NCBI GenBank assembly: GCA_900553685.1
Contig: USEI01000004.1
Span: 1 to 64,000, forward strand
Length of the DNA: 64,000 bases
Reading direction: 5' to 3'
DNA from: an uncultured Clostridium sp.
Lineage (GTDB): Bacteria > Bacillota > Clostridia > TANB77 > CAG-508
Position 1 is the stretch's first letter. The number at the start of each line of letters is the position of its first letter. Made by a program: the position numbers and the translations under genes. Below the pieces are notes generated by a model. That model had not been told where the DNA came from, made no database searches, and saw nothing but the letters and a program-made list of their open reading frames with translations. Of this stretch, positions 17,987-26,834 are shown piece after piece.

Positions 17987-18991
17987 ATAAAAAAAGTTGG
18001 TAATCAAAGTTATATATTATCAAATCCAATAAATATTACCTCTACTGCTTCTATAGTTGGTCCTAAAGAAAAAGCTGGTCCTCTTCATCAATTTTTCGAC
18101 CAATGTTTAGAAGATGAATTTTGGGGTGAAAAAAGTTGGGAAAAAGCAGAAAGTAAAATTGTTAAAGAAACTGTAAATATGGCAATTTCTAAATCAGGAA
18201 TTCCATCAAATCAAATAGACTTTTGTTTTGCAGGTGACCTATTAAATCAATGTATTGCTTCATCTTTTGGTTTAAGGGAAATTAATATTCCTTTTATAGG
18301 ATTATTTGGAGCATGTTCTACTTTTGTAGAATCTATGATTGTTGCCTCTAGTTTTATTGATGGTGATTTTGCTGAAAATGTAATATGTTCTGCTTCTAGT
18401 CATTTTTGTAGTGCAGAAAAGCAATTTAGATTTCCTTTAGAACTTGGAAATCAACGTCCACCTTCAAGTCAGTGGACTGTAACTGGAGCAGGTTCTGTAG
18501 TTCTTACAAAAACTGGCAATGGACCATTTATCACCAGTTTTACACCAGGTAAAATAGTTGATATGGGAATAAAAGATGCAAATAATATGGGAGCTGCAAT
18601 GGCTGGAGCCGCTGAAGACACTTTAATCTCACATTTTAAAGATACTGGTAGAAATCCAAGTTATTATGATGCAATATTTACAGGAGATTTAGGTCATATT
18701 GGAAAAGATATATTAATAGATTTAGCAAGTTCTAAAGGCTATAATATAAAAGCAAATTACAATGATTGTGGTGTATTAATCTTTGACAAAGACAAACAAG
18801 ATACTCATTCTGGAGGGTCAGGTTGTGGTTGTATAGCCTCAGTATTCTCAGGATATGTATATAAAATGTTGCAAGAAAAAAAATATAAAAAAGTTTTAAT
18901 GATAGCAACAGGAGCATTAATGAATTCTACTTCAACACAACAAGGAGAATCCATTCCTGGTATTGCTCATGCTATAAGCATTGAACTTTAG
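17987..18991 (+). CDS. spoVAD: Stage V sporulation protein AD, probable AUA start
   Basis: Encodes about 334 residues with the thiolase-like fold of SpoVAD, a dipicolinate-binding protein of the SpoVA channel. Motifs seen are GPKEKAGPL, FAGDLLNQC, GLFGACSTF and TGDLGHIGKDI. SpoVAD normally begins near the sequence K-x-G-x-Q, matching KKVGNQS here. In frame, the codons after the strong TAAGGAG (17972-17978) are ATT GTT ATA; the only NUG codon, GTG at 17978, overlaps the Shine-Dalgarno sequence. ATA at 17987 has an ideal 8-base spacer and is used here; ATT at 17981 is the alternative. Confidence 0.9.
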   Translation: MKKVGNQSYILSNPINITSTASIVGPKEKAGPLHQFFDQCLEDEFWGEKSWEKAESKIVKETVNMAISKSGIPSNQIDFCFAGDLLNQCIASSFGLREINIPFIGLFGACSTFVESMIVASSFIDGDFAENVICSASSHFCSAEKQFRFPLELGNQRPPSSQWTVTGAGSVVLTKTGNGPFITSFTPGKIVDMGIKDANNMGAAMAGAAEDTLISHFKDTGRNPSYYDAIFTGDLGHIGKDILIDLASSKGYNIKANYNDCGVLIFDKDKQDTHSGGSGCGCIASVFSGYVYKMLQEKKYKKVLMIATGALMNSTSTQQGESIPGIAHAISIEL

Positions 18992-19002
18992 AAAGGATTA
19001 TT

Positions 19003-19371
19003 ATGGATTGGTATTTAATTCTAAAAGCATTTATAGTTGGTGGACTAATATGTGTAATTGGACAAATTTTAATTGATAAAACAAAACTAACATCAGCACG
19101 TATTTTAGTAATTTATGTAACCACAGGTGTTATTTTAGGTGGACTTGGCCTGTATAAATATCTAATAGATTTTGCAGGTTGTGGAGCAACTGTTCCACTT
19201 ACTGGTTTTGGAAACTTACTTGCTAAAGGTGCAACCACAGAAGTAGCATCAACTGGACTAATTGGAGCATTTACAGGAGGAATAAAAGCAGCCTCAGGTG
19301 GGATTGCTGCTGCAATTTTCTTTGGTTATATCGCCTCTCTTATTTCAAAACCAAAAATAAAAAAACAATAA
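19003..19371 (+). CDS. spoVAE: Stage V sporulation protein AE
   Basis: Encodes 122 residues, hydrophobic, with about four helices, and the SpoVAE/SpoVAEb pattern: FIVGGLICVIGQ, CGATVPLTGFGNLLAKG and GLIGAFTGGIKAASGGIAAA. It resembles SpoVAC distantly. The start ATG follows GAAAGGA and lies 11 bp after spoVAD. Together the three genes encode the minimal SpoVA channel set common in Clostridia. A terminator follows. Confidence 0.94.
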   Translation: MDWYLILKAFIVGGLICVIGQILIDKTKLTSARILVIYVTTGVILGGLGLYKYLIDFAGCGATVPLTGFGNLLAKGATTEVASTGLIGAFTGGIKAASGGIAAAIFFGYIASLISKPKIKKQ

Positions 19372-19378
19372 AAATTTA

Positions 19379-19411
19379 TAATAGGTCTAAAATAGACCTA
19401 TTATTTTTTAG
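19379..19411 (+). terminator. Terminator of spoVA operon
   Basis: Ten-bp stem AATAGGTCTA / TAGACCTATT, followed by a T run. Confidence 0.85.
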
Positions 19412-19471
19412 AACAAAATAGAGATGTTAGTAATTGAAAAATAAAAATCGAACATTTTTTCGTAAAAAGTA

Positions 19472-19500
19472 TTGACATTTTATTTTTATAAATGTAAAAT
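19472..19500 (+). promoter_or_regulatory. Consensus sigma-A promoter
   Basis: -35 TTGACA (19472-19477), 17-bp spacer, -10 TAAAAT (19495-19500), serving the metalloprotease gene. Confidence 0.85.
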
Positions 19501-19548
19501 AAAACAAACAAATATTTGCGAACATTTATTTTGTAGGAGGATAAAAAA

Positions 19549-20124
19549 ATGAATATTTTTAATAAAGTAAAACATAGTAATATAAGTAGAAATAGCCGTT
19601 ATACAAAAGATAATTTTATACTAGGGAAAGATGAAACTTTAATGCCAAAATTCACCAAAATATTTGGGTTAAATTACTCTGTTAATATATACTATTTAAA
19701 AATAGAAAAACCAGAATTAAATTTAGAAAAATCTTGCATAAATATTCATCTTCCTATGAATTATAGAAAAAATAATAATCAAGATTTATTAAATATTATT
19801 TTATTAAAAATGTATACTAAAATAGCTGAAAATGAAATTGAAAATATAATGGAAAAAGCAAGACATGAATTTGGATATGCTCCAGAAGACTATGAAATAA
19901 AAAAACTACCTGCTACTCTTGCTACTTGCAATCAGGATTTACAAGCAATCACAATAAATCCTTATATTGTAATGTATTCAAAAGAAGTAGTAGAATATAT
20001 TGTTTATCATGAATTTTGCCACTTAAAATATAAAACACATTCAAAAAAATTTTATACTATGTTAAAAAAATATATTCCAAATTATGAAAATATTGCAAAA
20101 CAAATTCCAAACTTAAAATATTAA
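19549..20124 (+). CDS. YgjP-like (DUF45) metallopeptidase domain protein
   Basis: Encodes 191 residues. The zinc motif HEFCH is followed by a third ligand in KTHSKKFY (about residues 161-175), the YgjP/WLM pattern H-E-x-x-H-x(6)-H. The rest has the expected alpha/beta layout, with IAENEIENIMEKARHEFGYAPEDYEIKKL before the catalytic helix. Substrates of this family are not well known. There is no signal peptide, so it is cytoplasmic. GTAGGAGG lies just upstream of the ATG. Confidence 0.85.
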   Translation: MNIFNKVKHSNISRNSRYTKDNFILGKDETLMPKFTKIFGLNYSVNIYYLKIEKPELNLEKSCINIHLPMNYRKNNNQDLLNIILLKMYTKIAENEIENIMEKARHEFGYAPEDYEIKKLPATLATCNQDLQAITINPYIVMYSKEVVEYIVYHEFCHLKYKTHSKKFYTMLKKYIPNYENIAKQIPNLKY

Positions 20125-20209
20125 TTTAAAATTTTTTTATAATAATCTTTATATTTTAATAAATTCGTAGTATAATTTATTGCATTAATGAAGATTAGGA
20201 GGTCATTAT

Positions 20210-20689
20210 ATTGTTATAAACACAAACCGGTTAATTCTCAGACCATTTAAGGTTGAAGATGCTACCAGTTTTTATGAGATAACACAGGATAAAGCAATTA
20301 AAGAGTATGTCCCATACGCTAGTCCTGAAAGTGTTGAAGAATCACAGCAGTATATTATCACTTATTATGCAAATGGGGACTTTATTCATGATTTTTACTT
20401 TATAATTGAATTACAGTCCACACATGAAATAATTGGTTCACTTATTGTTACACAAAATCTTGAAAAAGAATTTGACATGAGCCTTGTAATTTCCAAAAAA
20501 CACCGCTGTAATGGCTACATGGCTGAAACAATACAAGCATTTATTAAAAGTATGCCAAGTAATTCTCACCTTATTTTTCTCGTAAATGAAAATAATCAAG
20601 CATCATTAAACCTTATGAAACGTCTCCAGATTCCAGAAACAGATTGTAATTATCCTGGAAACCGGAAATTTTTGTATGTAACTCATTAA
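20210..20689 (+). CDS. GNAT family N-acetyltransferase, probable AUU start
   Basis: Encodes about 159 residues of the GNAT family of the RimJ/RimL type. NTNRLILRPFKVEDA opens the fold, IIGSLIV and SLVISKKHRCNGYMAE cover the acetyl-CoA region, and FLVNENNQASLNLMKRL ends it. No ATG, GTG or TTG occurs in frame between the upstream stop at 20189 and an internal ATG at 20477 that would remove the first half. AGGAGG (20197-20202) sits seven bases before ATT at 20210, giving MVINTNRLILRPF, a typical GNAT start. Composition is less AT-rich than its neighbours. Confidence 0.85.
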   Translation: MVINTNRLILRPFKVEDATSFYEITQDKAIKEYVPYASPESVEESQQYIITYYANGDFIHDFYFIIELQSTHEIIGSLIVTQNLEKEFDMSLVISKKHRCNGYMAETIQAFIKSMPSNSHLIFLVNENNQASLNLMKRLQIPETDCNYPGNRKFLYVTH

Positions 20690-20706
20690 TCTGTATAAGA
20701 TGAATA

Positions 20707-20742
20707 AAGGTGCTTTGCGAATGCGAAGCACCTATTTCTTTT
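20707..20742. terminator. Terminator of acetyltransferase gene
   Basis: Stem AGGTGCTT / AAGCACCT with a GC-rich loop, followed by T-rich sequence on the plus strand. It may also serve leuS from the other side. Confidence 0.75.
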
Positions 20743-20787
20743 ATAAACAACTATTTAAATTATAATCCCTAATTATTTCAAGCCAAA

Positions 20788-23331
20788 TTATTTAACAACA
20801 ATATTATATATTTTTCCTTTTACATAAATTTCTTTTATAACTTGTTTTCCATTTAAAATATTTTGAATTGTTTCGTTATTGTCAACAACTTTTTTTATTT
20901 CTTCTTGTGTTGCTTCTTTAGAAACTAAAACAACAGCTTTTAATTTTCCATTTATTTGAACAGGAATTTCAATCTCATCATCTATTGTTTTAGTTTCGTC
21001 ATATTTTGGCCATGGTGTTTCATTTATAGTTGATTTCTCTCCTAAAATACTAAATAATTCTTCAGTTATATGTGGAGCAAATGGATTTAATAATTGTAAA
21101 AATGTTTTATATTCTGCTTTATTAATCATTTTATCTTTATAAAATTCATTTGTCATCTTCATAAATTCAGCAACAGAAGTGTTAAATTTCATTTCTTCAA
21201 TATCTGAAGTAACTTTCTTTATTGCTTTGTGCATCATTTTTTCATGTTTTTCTGAATATTCATCACCATCAACTAAAATTTCTTGCATATTCCATACTCT
21301 GTCTAAGAATTTACCACAACCTCTTATTGATTCCATAGACCAAGCTGCAGTTTGATCAAAAGGACCCATAAACATTTCATAAACTCTAAATGTATCTGCT
21401 CCAAATTCTTTAACAATATCATCTGGATTTATAACATTACCTTTTGACTTAGACATTTTTTCACCATTGCTACCTAAAATCATACCATGTGAAGTACGTT
21501 TTTGATATGGCTCACTATTTGGAACAACTCCTATATCATATAAAAATTTATTCCAAAATCTTGAATATAATAAATGAAGTGTTGTATGTTCCATACCACC
21601 ATTATACCAATCAATAGGTGACCAATATTCTAAAGCTTCTTTTGAAGCAATTTCTTTATCATTATGAGGATCCATATATCTTAAAAAATACCATGAAGAT
21701 CCTGCCCATTGAGGCATTGTATCTGTTTCTCTCTTAGCATCTTTTCCACAACATGGACATTTTGTTTTTATCCATTCTGTTTGTTTTGCAAGTGGTGATT
21801 CTCCATTTTCTCCTGGTTCATAGTCTTCAATGTCTGGAAGTTTAAGTGGTAATTCTTCTTCTGGTATAGGATTCCATCCACAATCTTCACAATATACCAT
21901 TGGAATTGGCTCTCCCCAATATCTTTGACGAGAAAATACCCAATCACGTAATTTATAATTTACTTTTCTCTTTCCTAATTTATTTTCTTCTATATAATTA
22001 ATCGCTTTTTCTATAGCTTCTTTTGAATTTAGTCCATCTAAAAATTCTGAGTTTATTGCTATACCATTTTCAACATCTGTAAATGGCTCTGTTATTTCTT
22101 TATCTAACTTATTAGTTTCTGAAAAATTATTATCAAATTTAGTTTCTAATTCATTTTGTAAATTTTCTTCTTTAGAATCAGTCTTTGGCATAATAACTGG
22201 TTTTATAGGAAGTTTAAATTTTTTAGCAAACTCAAAATCTCTATCATCATGAGCAGGAACCGCCATAATTGCACCTGTTCCATAAGTAATTAAAACATAA
22301 TCTGAAATCCAAATAGGAATACTTTCATTTGTTAAAGGATTAATTGCTCTTATTCCTTTAATTTCAACACCTGTTTTATCTTTATTTAATTCTGCTCTTT
22401 CAAAATCTGATTTTAAAGCTGCTTTTTCCTTGTATTCTTTTACTTCATTAATATTTTCTATTTTATCTTCATATTTTTTTATTAGCTCATGTTCTGGAGC
22501 TACTACCATATATGTTGCACCAAAAATTGTATCTGGTCTTGTTGTATATATTAATAAAGAATCTTCTGAATTTACTTCTACAACTTTTGAGTCTGAATTT
22601 AATTTTATATCTTTTGTTAAAGCAACCTTAAAGTTTACTTCTGCTCCTTCGCTTCTTCCTATCCAATTTTTTTGTTGAGCCTTTATTTTATCTAAATAAT
22701 CAATTCCATCTAAATCATCAATTAATCTTTGTGCATATTTAGTTATTCTTAACATCCATTGTGATTTTTCTTTTTGAACAACTGGGCTTCCACATCTTTC
22801 ACAAACACCATTAACAACTTCTTCATTTGCTAAACCAACTTTACATCCTGTACAAAAATTAATTGGCATTGTTGCTTTATAAGCTAAACCTTCTTTAAAT
22901 AATTTTATAAATATCCATTGTGTCCATTTGTAATAATCTGGATCTGTTGTATTAATTTCTCTAGACCAATCAAAAGAAAATCCTAATGATTTTAATTGTT
23001 CCCTAAAATGTTTTATATTGTTTTGAGTTGTAATTTTAGGATGAACATGATTTTTTATAGCATAGTTTTCAGCTGGGAGTCCGAAAGCATCAAAACCAAT
23101 TGGATATAAAACATTATATCCCTCCATTCTTTTCTTTCTTGCAATAATGTCTAAAGCTGTATAACTTCTAGGATGACCAACGTGTAACCCTTGTCCTGAT
23201 GGATAAGGAAATTCAATTAATCCATACCATTTCTTTTTATTTTTAAAATCTTGTTTTGCATTAAAAGTTCCTTCTGTATACCATTTTTTTTGCCATTTTT
23301 CTTCTACTTCTTTAAAATTGTATGCTCCCAT
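20788..23331 (-). CDS. leuS: Leucyl-tRNA synthetase
   Basis: Class I synthetase of 847 residues for tRNA-Leu. It has the HIGH-type motif in [14 protein letters not shown] (about 41-54) and the KMSKS motif in GEKMSKSKG (about 625). Zinc-ribbon cysteines are FCTGCKVG / CERCGSP, the editing domain shows [11 protein letters not shown], and [16 protein letters not shown] is present. Length is slightly above the bacterial norm. The start ATG follows AAGGAGAG. Many Firmicute leuS genes have a T-box; none is visible here, and a simple promoter lies close upstream. Confidence 0.97.
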   Translation of the reverse strand: MGAYNFKEVEEKWQKKWYTEGTFNAKQDFKNKKKWYGLIEFPYPSGQGLHVGHPRSYTALDIIARKKRMEGYNVLYPIGFDAFGLPAENYAIKNHVHPKITTQNNIKHFREQLKSLGFSFDWSREINTTDPDYYKWTQWIFIKLFKEGLAYKATMPINFCTGCKVGLANEEVVNGVCERCGSPVVQKEKSQWMLRITKYAQRLIDDLDGIDYLDKIKAQQKNWIGRSEGAEVNFKVALTKDIKLNSDSKVVEVNSEDSLLIYTTRPDTIFGATYMVVAPEHELIKKYEDKIENINEVKEYKEKAALKSDFERAELNKDKTGVEIKGIRAINPLTNESIPIWISDYVLITYGTGAIMAVPAHDDRDFEFAKKFKLPIKPVIMPKTDSKEENLQNELETKFDNNFSETNKLDKEITEPFTDVENGIAINSEFLDGLNSKEAIEKAINYIEENKLGKRKVNYKLRDWVFSRQRYWGEPIPMVYCEDCGWNPIPEEELPLKLPDIEDYEPGENGESPLAKQTEWIKTKCPCCGKDAKRETDTMPQWAGSSWYFLRYMDPHNDKEIASKEALEYWSPIDWYNGGMEHTTLHLLYSRFWNKFLYDIGVVPNSEPYQKRTSHGMILGSNGEKMSKSKGNVINPDDIVKEFGADTFRVYEMFMGPFDQTAAWSMESIRGCGKFLDRVWNMQEILVDGDEYSEKHEKMMHKAIKKVTSDIEEMKFNTSVAEFMKMTNEFYKDKMINKAEYKTFLQLLNPFAPHITEELFSILGEKSTINETPWPKYDETKTIDDEIEIPVQINGKLKAVVLVSKEATQEEIKKVVDNNETIQNILNGKQVIKEIYVKGKIYNIVVK

Positions 23332-23367
23332 AGCTTACTCTCCTTACTTTTTATTTTAATAGCAATT

Positions 23368-23396
23368 ATTATATATCAATACTTTGTATTTTTCAA
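23368..23396 (-). promoter_or_regulatory. Promoter of leuS
   Basis: Minus strand -35 TTGAAA (23391-23396), 17-bp spacer, -10 TATAAT (23368-23373), about 35 bases before the start codon, leaving no room for a T-box. Confidence 0.75.
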
Positions 23397-23619
23397 GCTT
23401 TATGCACTTTATATTAAACAATTTTATATTAATATAAAACAATTTTGATTTTATTTTTATTATTCTTTGCAATTTTTTATTATATTTTTATTCTGCTATT
23501 CTGTTTAATCATGCAATTCATATCATTTTTACAGTCTCAAAGTTTACATATTATTCTGTGTTTTTTTCTTTTTTGTCTATAAATATCAAATATTGTCGGT
23601 ATTTGTTATACACTTTATT

Positions 23620-23648
23620 TTGACTATTATGTAAATCTATGCTATAAT
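23620..23648 (+). promoter_or_regulatory. Promoter of 47-residue protein gene
   Basis: -35 TTGACT (23620-23625), 17-bp spacer, -10 TATAAT (23643-23648). The spacer matches the promoter at 4505-4533 at 15 of 17 positions. Confidence 0.85.
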
Positions 23649-23697
23649 TATATAGACACTAATAATTTGGTTTTACTTATGAAAGGAGTGTTTCCCA

Positions 23698-23841
23698 ATG
23701 AACACCGTAGAATCTTTATATCGCTATTACAAAAAAGTCGGACCCGCAGGCTTTGAGCTTTTTATCAAAGAACATCCCGAACTTGTTCAAAAAGCAAAAG
23801 CTGTAAAGGAAATGGACTCTAAAGTATATGCGGTAGCCTAA
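23698..23841 (+). CDS. Small 47-residue hypothetical protein
   Basis: Begins MNTVESLYRYYKKVGPAGFE and ends KVYAVA. GAAAGGAG lies 12 bases before the ATG. It is helix-prone and charged, with no membrane segment, and I do not recognise it. Consensus promoter, good Shine-Dalgarno and a strong terminator make a real gene likely despite its size. Codons such as CGC, GTC, CCC, GGC and GCG contrast with the AT-rich surroundings. Confidence 0.8.
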   Translation: MNTVESLYRYYKKVGPAGFELFIKEHPELVQKAKAVKEMDSKVYAVA

Positions 23842-23870
23842 AGGGCCAAGTATTTTGTAAAGAAATAAAA

Positions 23871-23909
23871 AAAGCTCGTGTTGTCAAAAACAGCACAGAG
23901 CTTTTTTAC
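23871..23909 (+). terminator. Terminator of 47-residue protein gene
   Basis: Stem AAAGCTC-TGTTGT / ACAGCAC-GAGCTTT with a short A loop, followed by a T run. Confidence 0.85.
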
Positions 23910-24012
23910 TTTTATATTCTGAATTTCATTCTACTTTTAGTTCTATATTTTTTAGTTTTTATACTTTATTGTATTATAGTATTATACATTTTGTAGCATT
24001 AATTTTCAAATT

Positions 24013-25092
24013 TTAATATACAAGTTCTGTTTCTTGTGTTCTTTCAAAATTAATTCCTTTTATATCTAATTTAGGATTTTTACTAACTTCCATAGATAAA
24101 TTTTGTTTCATTTTCTGAACCAAATCTTTAAGTCTATCAGGTGAATTTACTACATCTCCTAAAACTTGTATTATATAGGGTGCTGGCTCATCATAAATTT
24201 TTCCATCCATTTTTTTAGCAAGTTCATAATCTCTTGCACTCAAATCGCATATAGCATTAGTAAAGGAATCTTCTAAAGCTGAACTTAATAAAGAATTATA
24301 ACTTTGACTAATTGGTCTTTTTTTATTATCTAAACCTATGAAAATATCATCAACTTCTGGAGCATAAGCTAGATATCCTGAAATGTTTTTCATAAATGGA
24401 TTTGTATTTTCAGCACCTTCAAATAATTTTGGATGCTTTTGTTTTGTTCTTTCTATTGTACTTAACACTGTATTTAGTTCATCTGATTTTGAATTTGTAT
24501 AAAAAACGAATTGTTCAGATCTTCCAGTTTTAGAAGCCTGATTATCTGAGCAGAATTTAAAATAAAATGGTTTATCACCAAATTCTTGTATAAATTTATT
24601 TGCTAACTCTGCAACATTTTCTCTTTTACAATTAATATACACCCTTGTATCATGTTCTTTTCTTGGTGCTTTTGACATAACATGATTAAATCCAATATTT
24701 CCTTTAGAATCTTTTTGTTCAATTAATGTTAAACCTTGATTTCTTTTTATATTTTCTATTAATATTTCTTCATTTTTTTTATTATTTCCTGGACTTTTAT
24801 TATTTAAAGCAGATAATCCTGTTAATACTCTATATGAATTCACATATTCTCCACTATTATACTGATATAATAATCCTAAAACATATTGACTTAATGCAAA
24901 ATCCAGTGTTTGTGGTTTTGGTGAAAAATCAACTTGTAATTGCTTATTAAATTCTTCAGATTTTATAGTTTGCTTTATATCATTTACCACCATATTCTCT
25001 ACTGTTATTGGCTCTTTACTAGCTTTTGGCAAGCCTTTATTTTTATTAAATCTACCAAAAACTTTCTTTTTAATAAAATCTAAAAATCCCAT
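24013..25092 (-). CDS. Hypothetical protein, weak HopA1-like impression
   Basis: Encodes 359 residues. The N-terminus MGFLDFIKKKVFGRFNKNKG is amphipathic and basic and could touch the membrane. The middle has RVYINCKRENVAELANKFI, FYFKFCSDNQASKTGRSEQF and VFYTNSKSDELNTVLSTI. This ordering (strand, helix, a Lys/Arg-rich loop, then a strand with FYT) reminds me of HopA1-type effector proteins, but the match is weak and unchecked. There is no signal peptide or known catalytic motif. The ATG follows AGAGGAG. It sits alone between rplT and the 47-residue gene. Confidence 0.7.
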   Translation of the reverse strand: MGFLDFIKKKVFGRFNKNKGLPKASKEPITVENMVVNDIKQTIKSEEFNKQLQVDFSPKPQTLDFALSQYVLGLLYQYNSGEYVNSYRVLTGLSALNNKSPGNNKKNEEILIENIKRNQGLTLIEQKDSKGNIGFNHVMSKAPRKEHDTRVYINCKRENVAELANKFIQEFGDKPFYFKFCSDNQASKTGRSEQFVFYTNSKSDELNTVLSTIERTKQKHPKLFEGAENTNPFMKNISGYLAYAPEVDDIFIGLDNKKRPISQSYNSLLSSALEDSFTNAICDLSARDYELAKKMDGKIYDEPAPYIIQVLGDVVNSPDRLKDLVQKMKQNLSMEVSKNPKLDIKGINFERTQETELVY

Positions 25093-25234
25093 TTTTCTCC
25101 TCTTTTGAATCTATTTATTATTTTACTCATTTTAATATTTTATACGTAATTATATCTACTTAATTCCTTTTATCTATATTATTTTATCAAATTAAATTTT
25201 ATATGTCTAGAATAAAATAAACTTATAAATTAAT

Positions 25235-25271
25235 AAAAAAAAAAGAATATGCAAAACACATATTCCTCTTT
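25235..25271 (-). terminator. Terminator of infC-rpmI-rplT
   Basis: Stem AGGAATATG / CATATTCTT with a 7-base loop, followed by a run of Ts on the minus strand, about 20 bp after the rplT stop. Confidence 0.85.
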
Positions 25272-25291
25272 TTTATATTAAATTCGATATA

Positions 25292-25642
25292 TTAAGCTTT
25301 TTTTGCTATTTCTGCTAATTCGCTAAAAGCTTTTTCATCAGAAACAGCTATTTCAGCTAACATTTTTCTGTTTATTGCAACATTAGCTTTCTTTAAACCA
25401 GCTATCATTTTGCTATATGTTAAACCATTTTGTCTTGCTGCTGCATTTATTCTAACTATCCATAATTTTCTAAAATCTGATTTTTTATCTTTTCTTCCAA
25501 CATAAGCATACATTCCAGATTTCATAACTGCTTGTTTTGCATTTCTATATCTATAATGTTTTGCACCATAGTATCCTTTTGCTTGTTTTAATACTTTTTT
25601 ATGTCTTGCTCTTGTTGTTCTTGCTGTTTTTACTCTTGCCAT
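25292..25642 (-). CDS. rplT: 50S ribosomal protein L20
   Basis: Encodes 116 residues with the standard L20 sequence, for example [20 protein letters not shown] and RVRINAA-type [13 protein letters not shown]. It binds 23S rRNA early in assembly and, in Bacillus, represses its own operon through a leader RNA that mimics its 23S site. Last gene of infC-rpmI-rplT, with a terminator just downstream. The ATG follows AAGGAG. Confidence 0.98.
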   Translation of the reverse strand: MARVKTARTTRARHKKVLKQAKGYYGAKHYRYRNAKQAVMKSGMYAYVGRKDKKSDFRKLWIVRINAAARQNGLTYSKMIAGLKKANVAINRKMLAEIAVSDEKAFSELAEIAKKA

Positions 25643-25674
25643 TTATTTTCAACTCCTTCTCTTCTAATTTTATT

Positions 25675-25878
25675 CTAGTTACCATAAGGTAATAATTTTT
25701 TTATTCCTGCAACAACAGTTTTATCTGCATAAGCATTTTGAACTTTTCCAGATTTTTTTTGTCTTGTTGTTTTTGTTGCTAAACGATGTCTTCTATTAGC
25801 TTTTGTTCTTTTTACTTTTTCTGTAGCTGTTAAAGAATATCTTTTCTTTGCAGCTTTATTTGTTTTTAATTTTGGCAT
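25675..25878 (-). CDS. rpmI: 50S ribosomal protein L35
   Basis: Encodes 67 residues, basic, starting MPKLKTNKAAKKRYSLTA, as in bacterial L35. It lies between infC and rplT, the conserved order. The ATG follows AAGGGAG. Confidence 0.97.
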   Translation of the reverse strand: MPKLKTNKAAKKRYSLTATEKVKRTKANRRHRLATKTTRQKKSGKVQNAYADKTVVAGIKKLLPYGN

Positions 25879-25899
25879 TTTGAAAAACTCCCTTCATTT

Positions 25900-26412
25900 T
25901 TATATTTTTTTTGTTAAAATTATAAACATTGTTTTACCTTCCAAGAATGGCTTCTTCTCAACTGTTGATATATCAGATAAATCTTCAATAAATTTATTTA
26001 AAACAAGTTCTCCTGCTTTAGTATTATTTAATTCTCTACCTCTAAATCTTACAGTAAATTTTACTTTATTACCTGATTCAAGGAAAGATCTTGCATTTTT
26101 GCTTTTAAAAGCAAAATCATGTTCACCAATATTTGGTGTAACTCTAATTTCTTTTAATTCAACAGTTTTTTGATTTTTTCTAGACTCTTTTTCTTTTTTA
26201 GCTTGTTCAAATTTGTATTTTCCATAATTCATTAATTTACAAACTACTGGTTTTGCATTTGGAGCAACTAATACTAAATCCAGATTTTTTTCTTCTGCTA
26301 TTTCAATTGCTTTATCTAAAGATAAAACTCCTAGTCTTTCTCCATCAGCTCCAATTAATTGAACTTCTTTTTCTTTTATTTGTCTGTTTATAGGCAATTC
26401 TTGTTTTATAAT
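25900..26412 (-). CDS. infC: Translation initiation factor IF-3 with AUU (or AUA) start
   Basis: Encodes about 170 residues with the IF-3 pattern: LPINRQIKEKEVQLIGADG, then NLDLVLVAPNAKPVVCKLMNYGKYKFEQ, then the C-terminal domain. GGAGGTG (26417-26423) is followed by TTTT, ATT and ATA in frame; the first NUG codon is a TTG at 26397, too far away and inside the conserved N-terminus. AUU initiation is a known feature of infC and lets IF-3 repress itself, because IF-3 rejects AUU starts. ATA at 26409 is an alternative. First gene of the operon, behind an L20-type leader. Confidence 0.95.
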   Translation of the reverse strand: MIKQELPINRQIKEKEVQLIGADGERLGVLSLDKAIEIAEEKNLDLVLVAPNAKPVVCKLMNYGKYKFEQAKKEKESRKNQKTVELKEIRVTPNIGEHDFAFKSKNARSFLESGNKVKFTVRFRGRELNNTKAGELVLNKFIEDLSDISTVEKKPFLEGKTMFIILTKKI

Positions 26413-26418
26413 AAAACA

Positions 26419-26556
26419 CCTCCAAAAAAAAATTTGACTTATTTTAAAAAGTCAAATCCACATACTAATTCACTATAATTTTTAAAATTATTTCTTGAAT
26501 TTTAACCTTATACTCTTATTTAAGATAAGGTGAGAAGTGGATGCTTCTTCTTAAAA
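26419..26556 (-). promoter_or_regulatory. L20-type ribosomal leader with attenuator
   Basis: The minus-strand leader contains CCACTTCTCACCTTAT and later ATAAGGTTAAAA, which can pair (ACCTTAT/ATAAGGT) as in L20 leaders. A hairpin TTGACTTT / AAGTCAA follows (about 26430-26450), with a nine-T run just before the infC Shine-Dalgarno sequence. This is the layout of the Firmicute L20 leader, where bound L20 causes premature termination. The family call rests on position and these motifs, not on a covariance search. Confidence 0.8.
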
Positions 26557-26563
26557 CATAACT

Positions 26564-26592
26564 ATATTACTACTTTTTTTCTAGTTTGTCAA
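26564..26592 (-). promoter_or_regulatory. Promoter of infC operon
   Basis: Minus strand -35 TTGACA (26587-26592), 17-bp spacer, -10 TAATAT (26564-26569). Confidence 0.85.
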
Positions 26593-26808
26593 GTTTTTTT
26601 ATATTTTTGTATGTTATTTTTCTTAATTTCGTTTTTTTAAACTCAATTTATTTTTATATAATATATATTAATATTCTCTATTTATACTTTATTATATTAT
26701 TTTAATATCCTTTAACTATATATTATTATATTATAAAAATTTCTCAACTAATTGTATACGTAAAATACTTATATAAATCGCTATTAATTATCCATTTAAA
26801 TTAAATAA

Positions 26809-26834
26809 AGGATAGCTTTGCTATCCTTTTATGC
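26809..26834 (-). terminator. Terminator overlapping the 26829 gene 3' end
   Basis: Nine-bp stem AAGGATAGC / GCTATCCTT, followed by T-rich sequence on the minus strand. One arm overlaps the stop codon. Confidence 0.75.

Noticed and set aside
23332-23697. T-box before leuS
   Set aside because: No GGTGGTACC-like core; a promoter lies only about 35 bases before the start.
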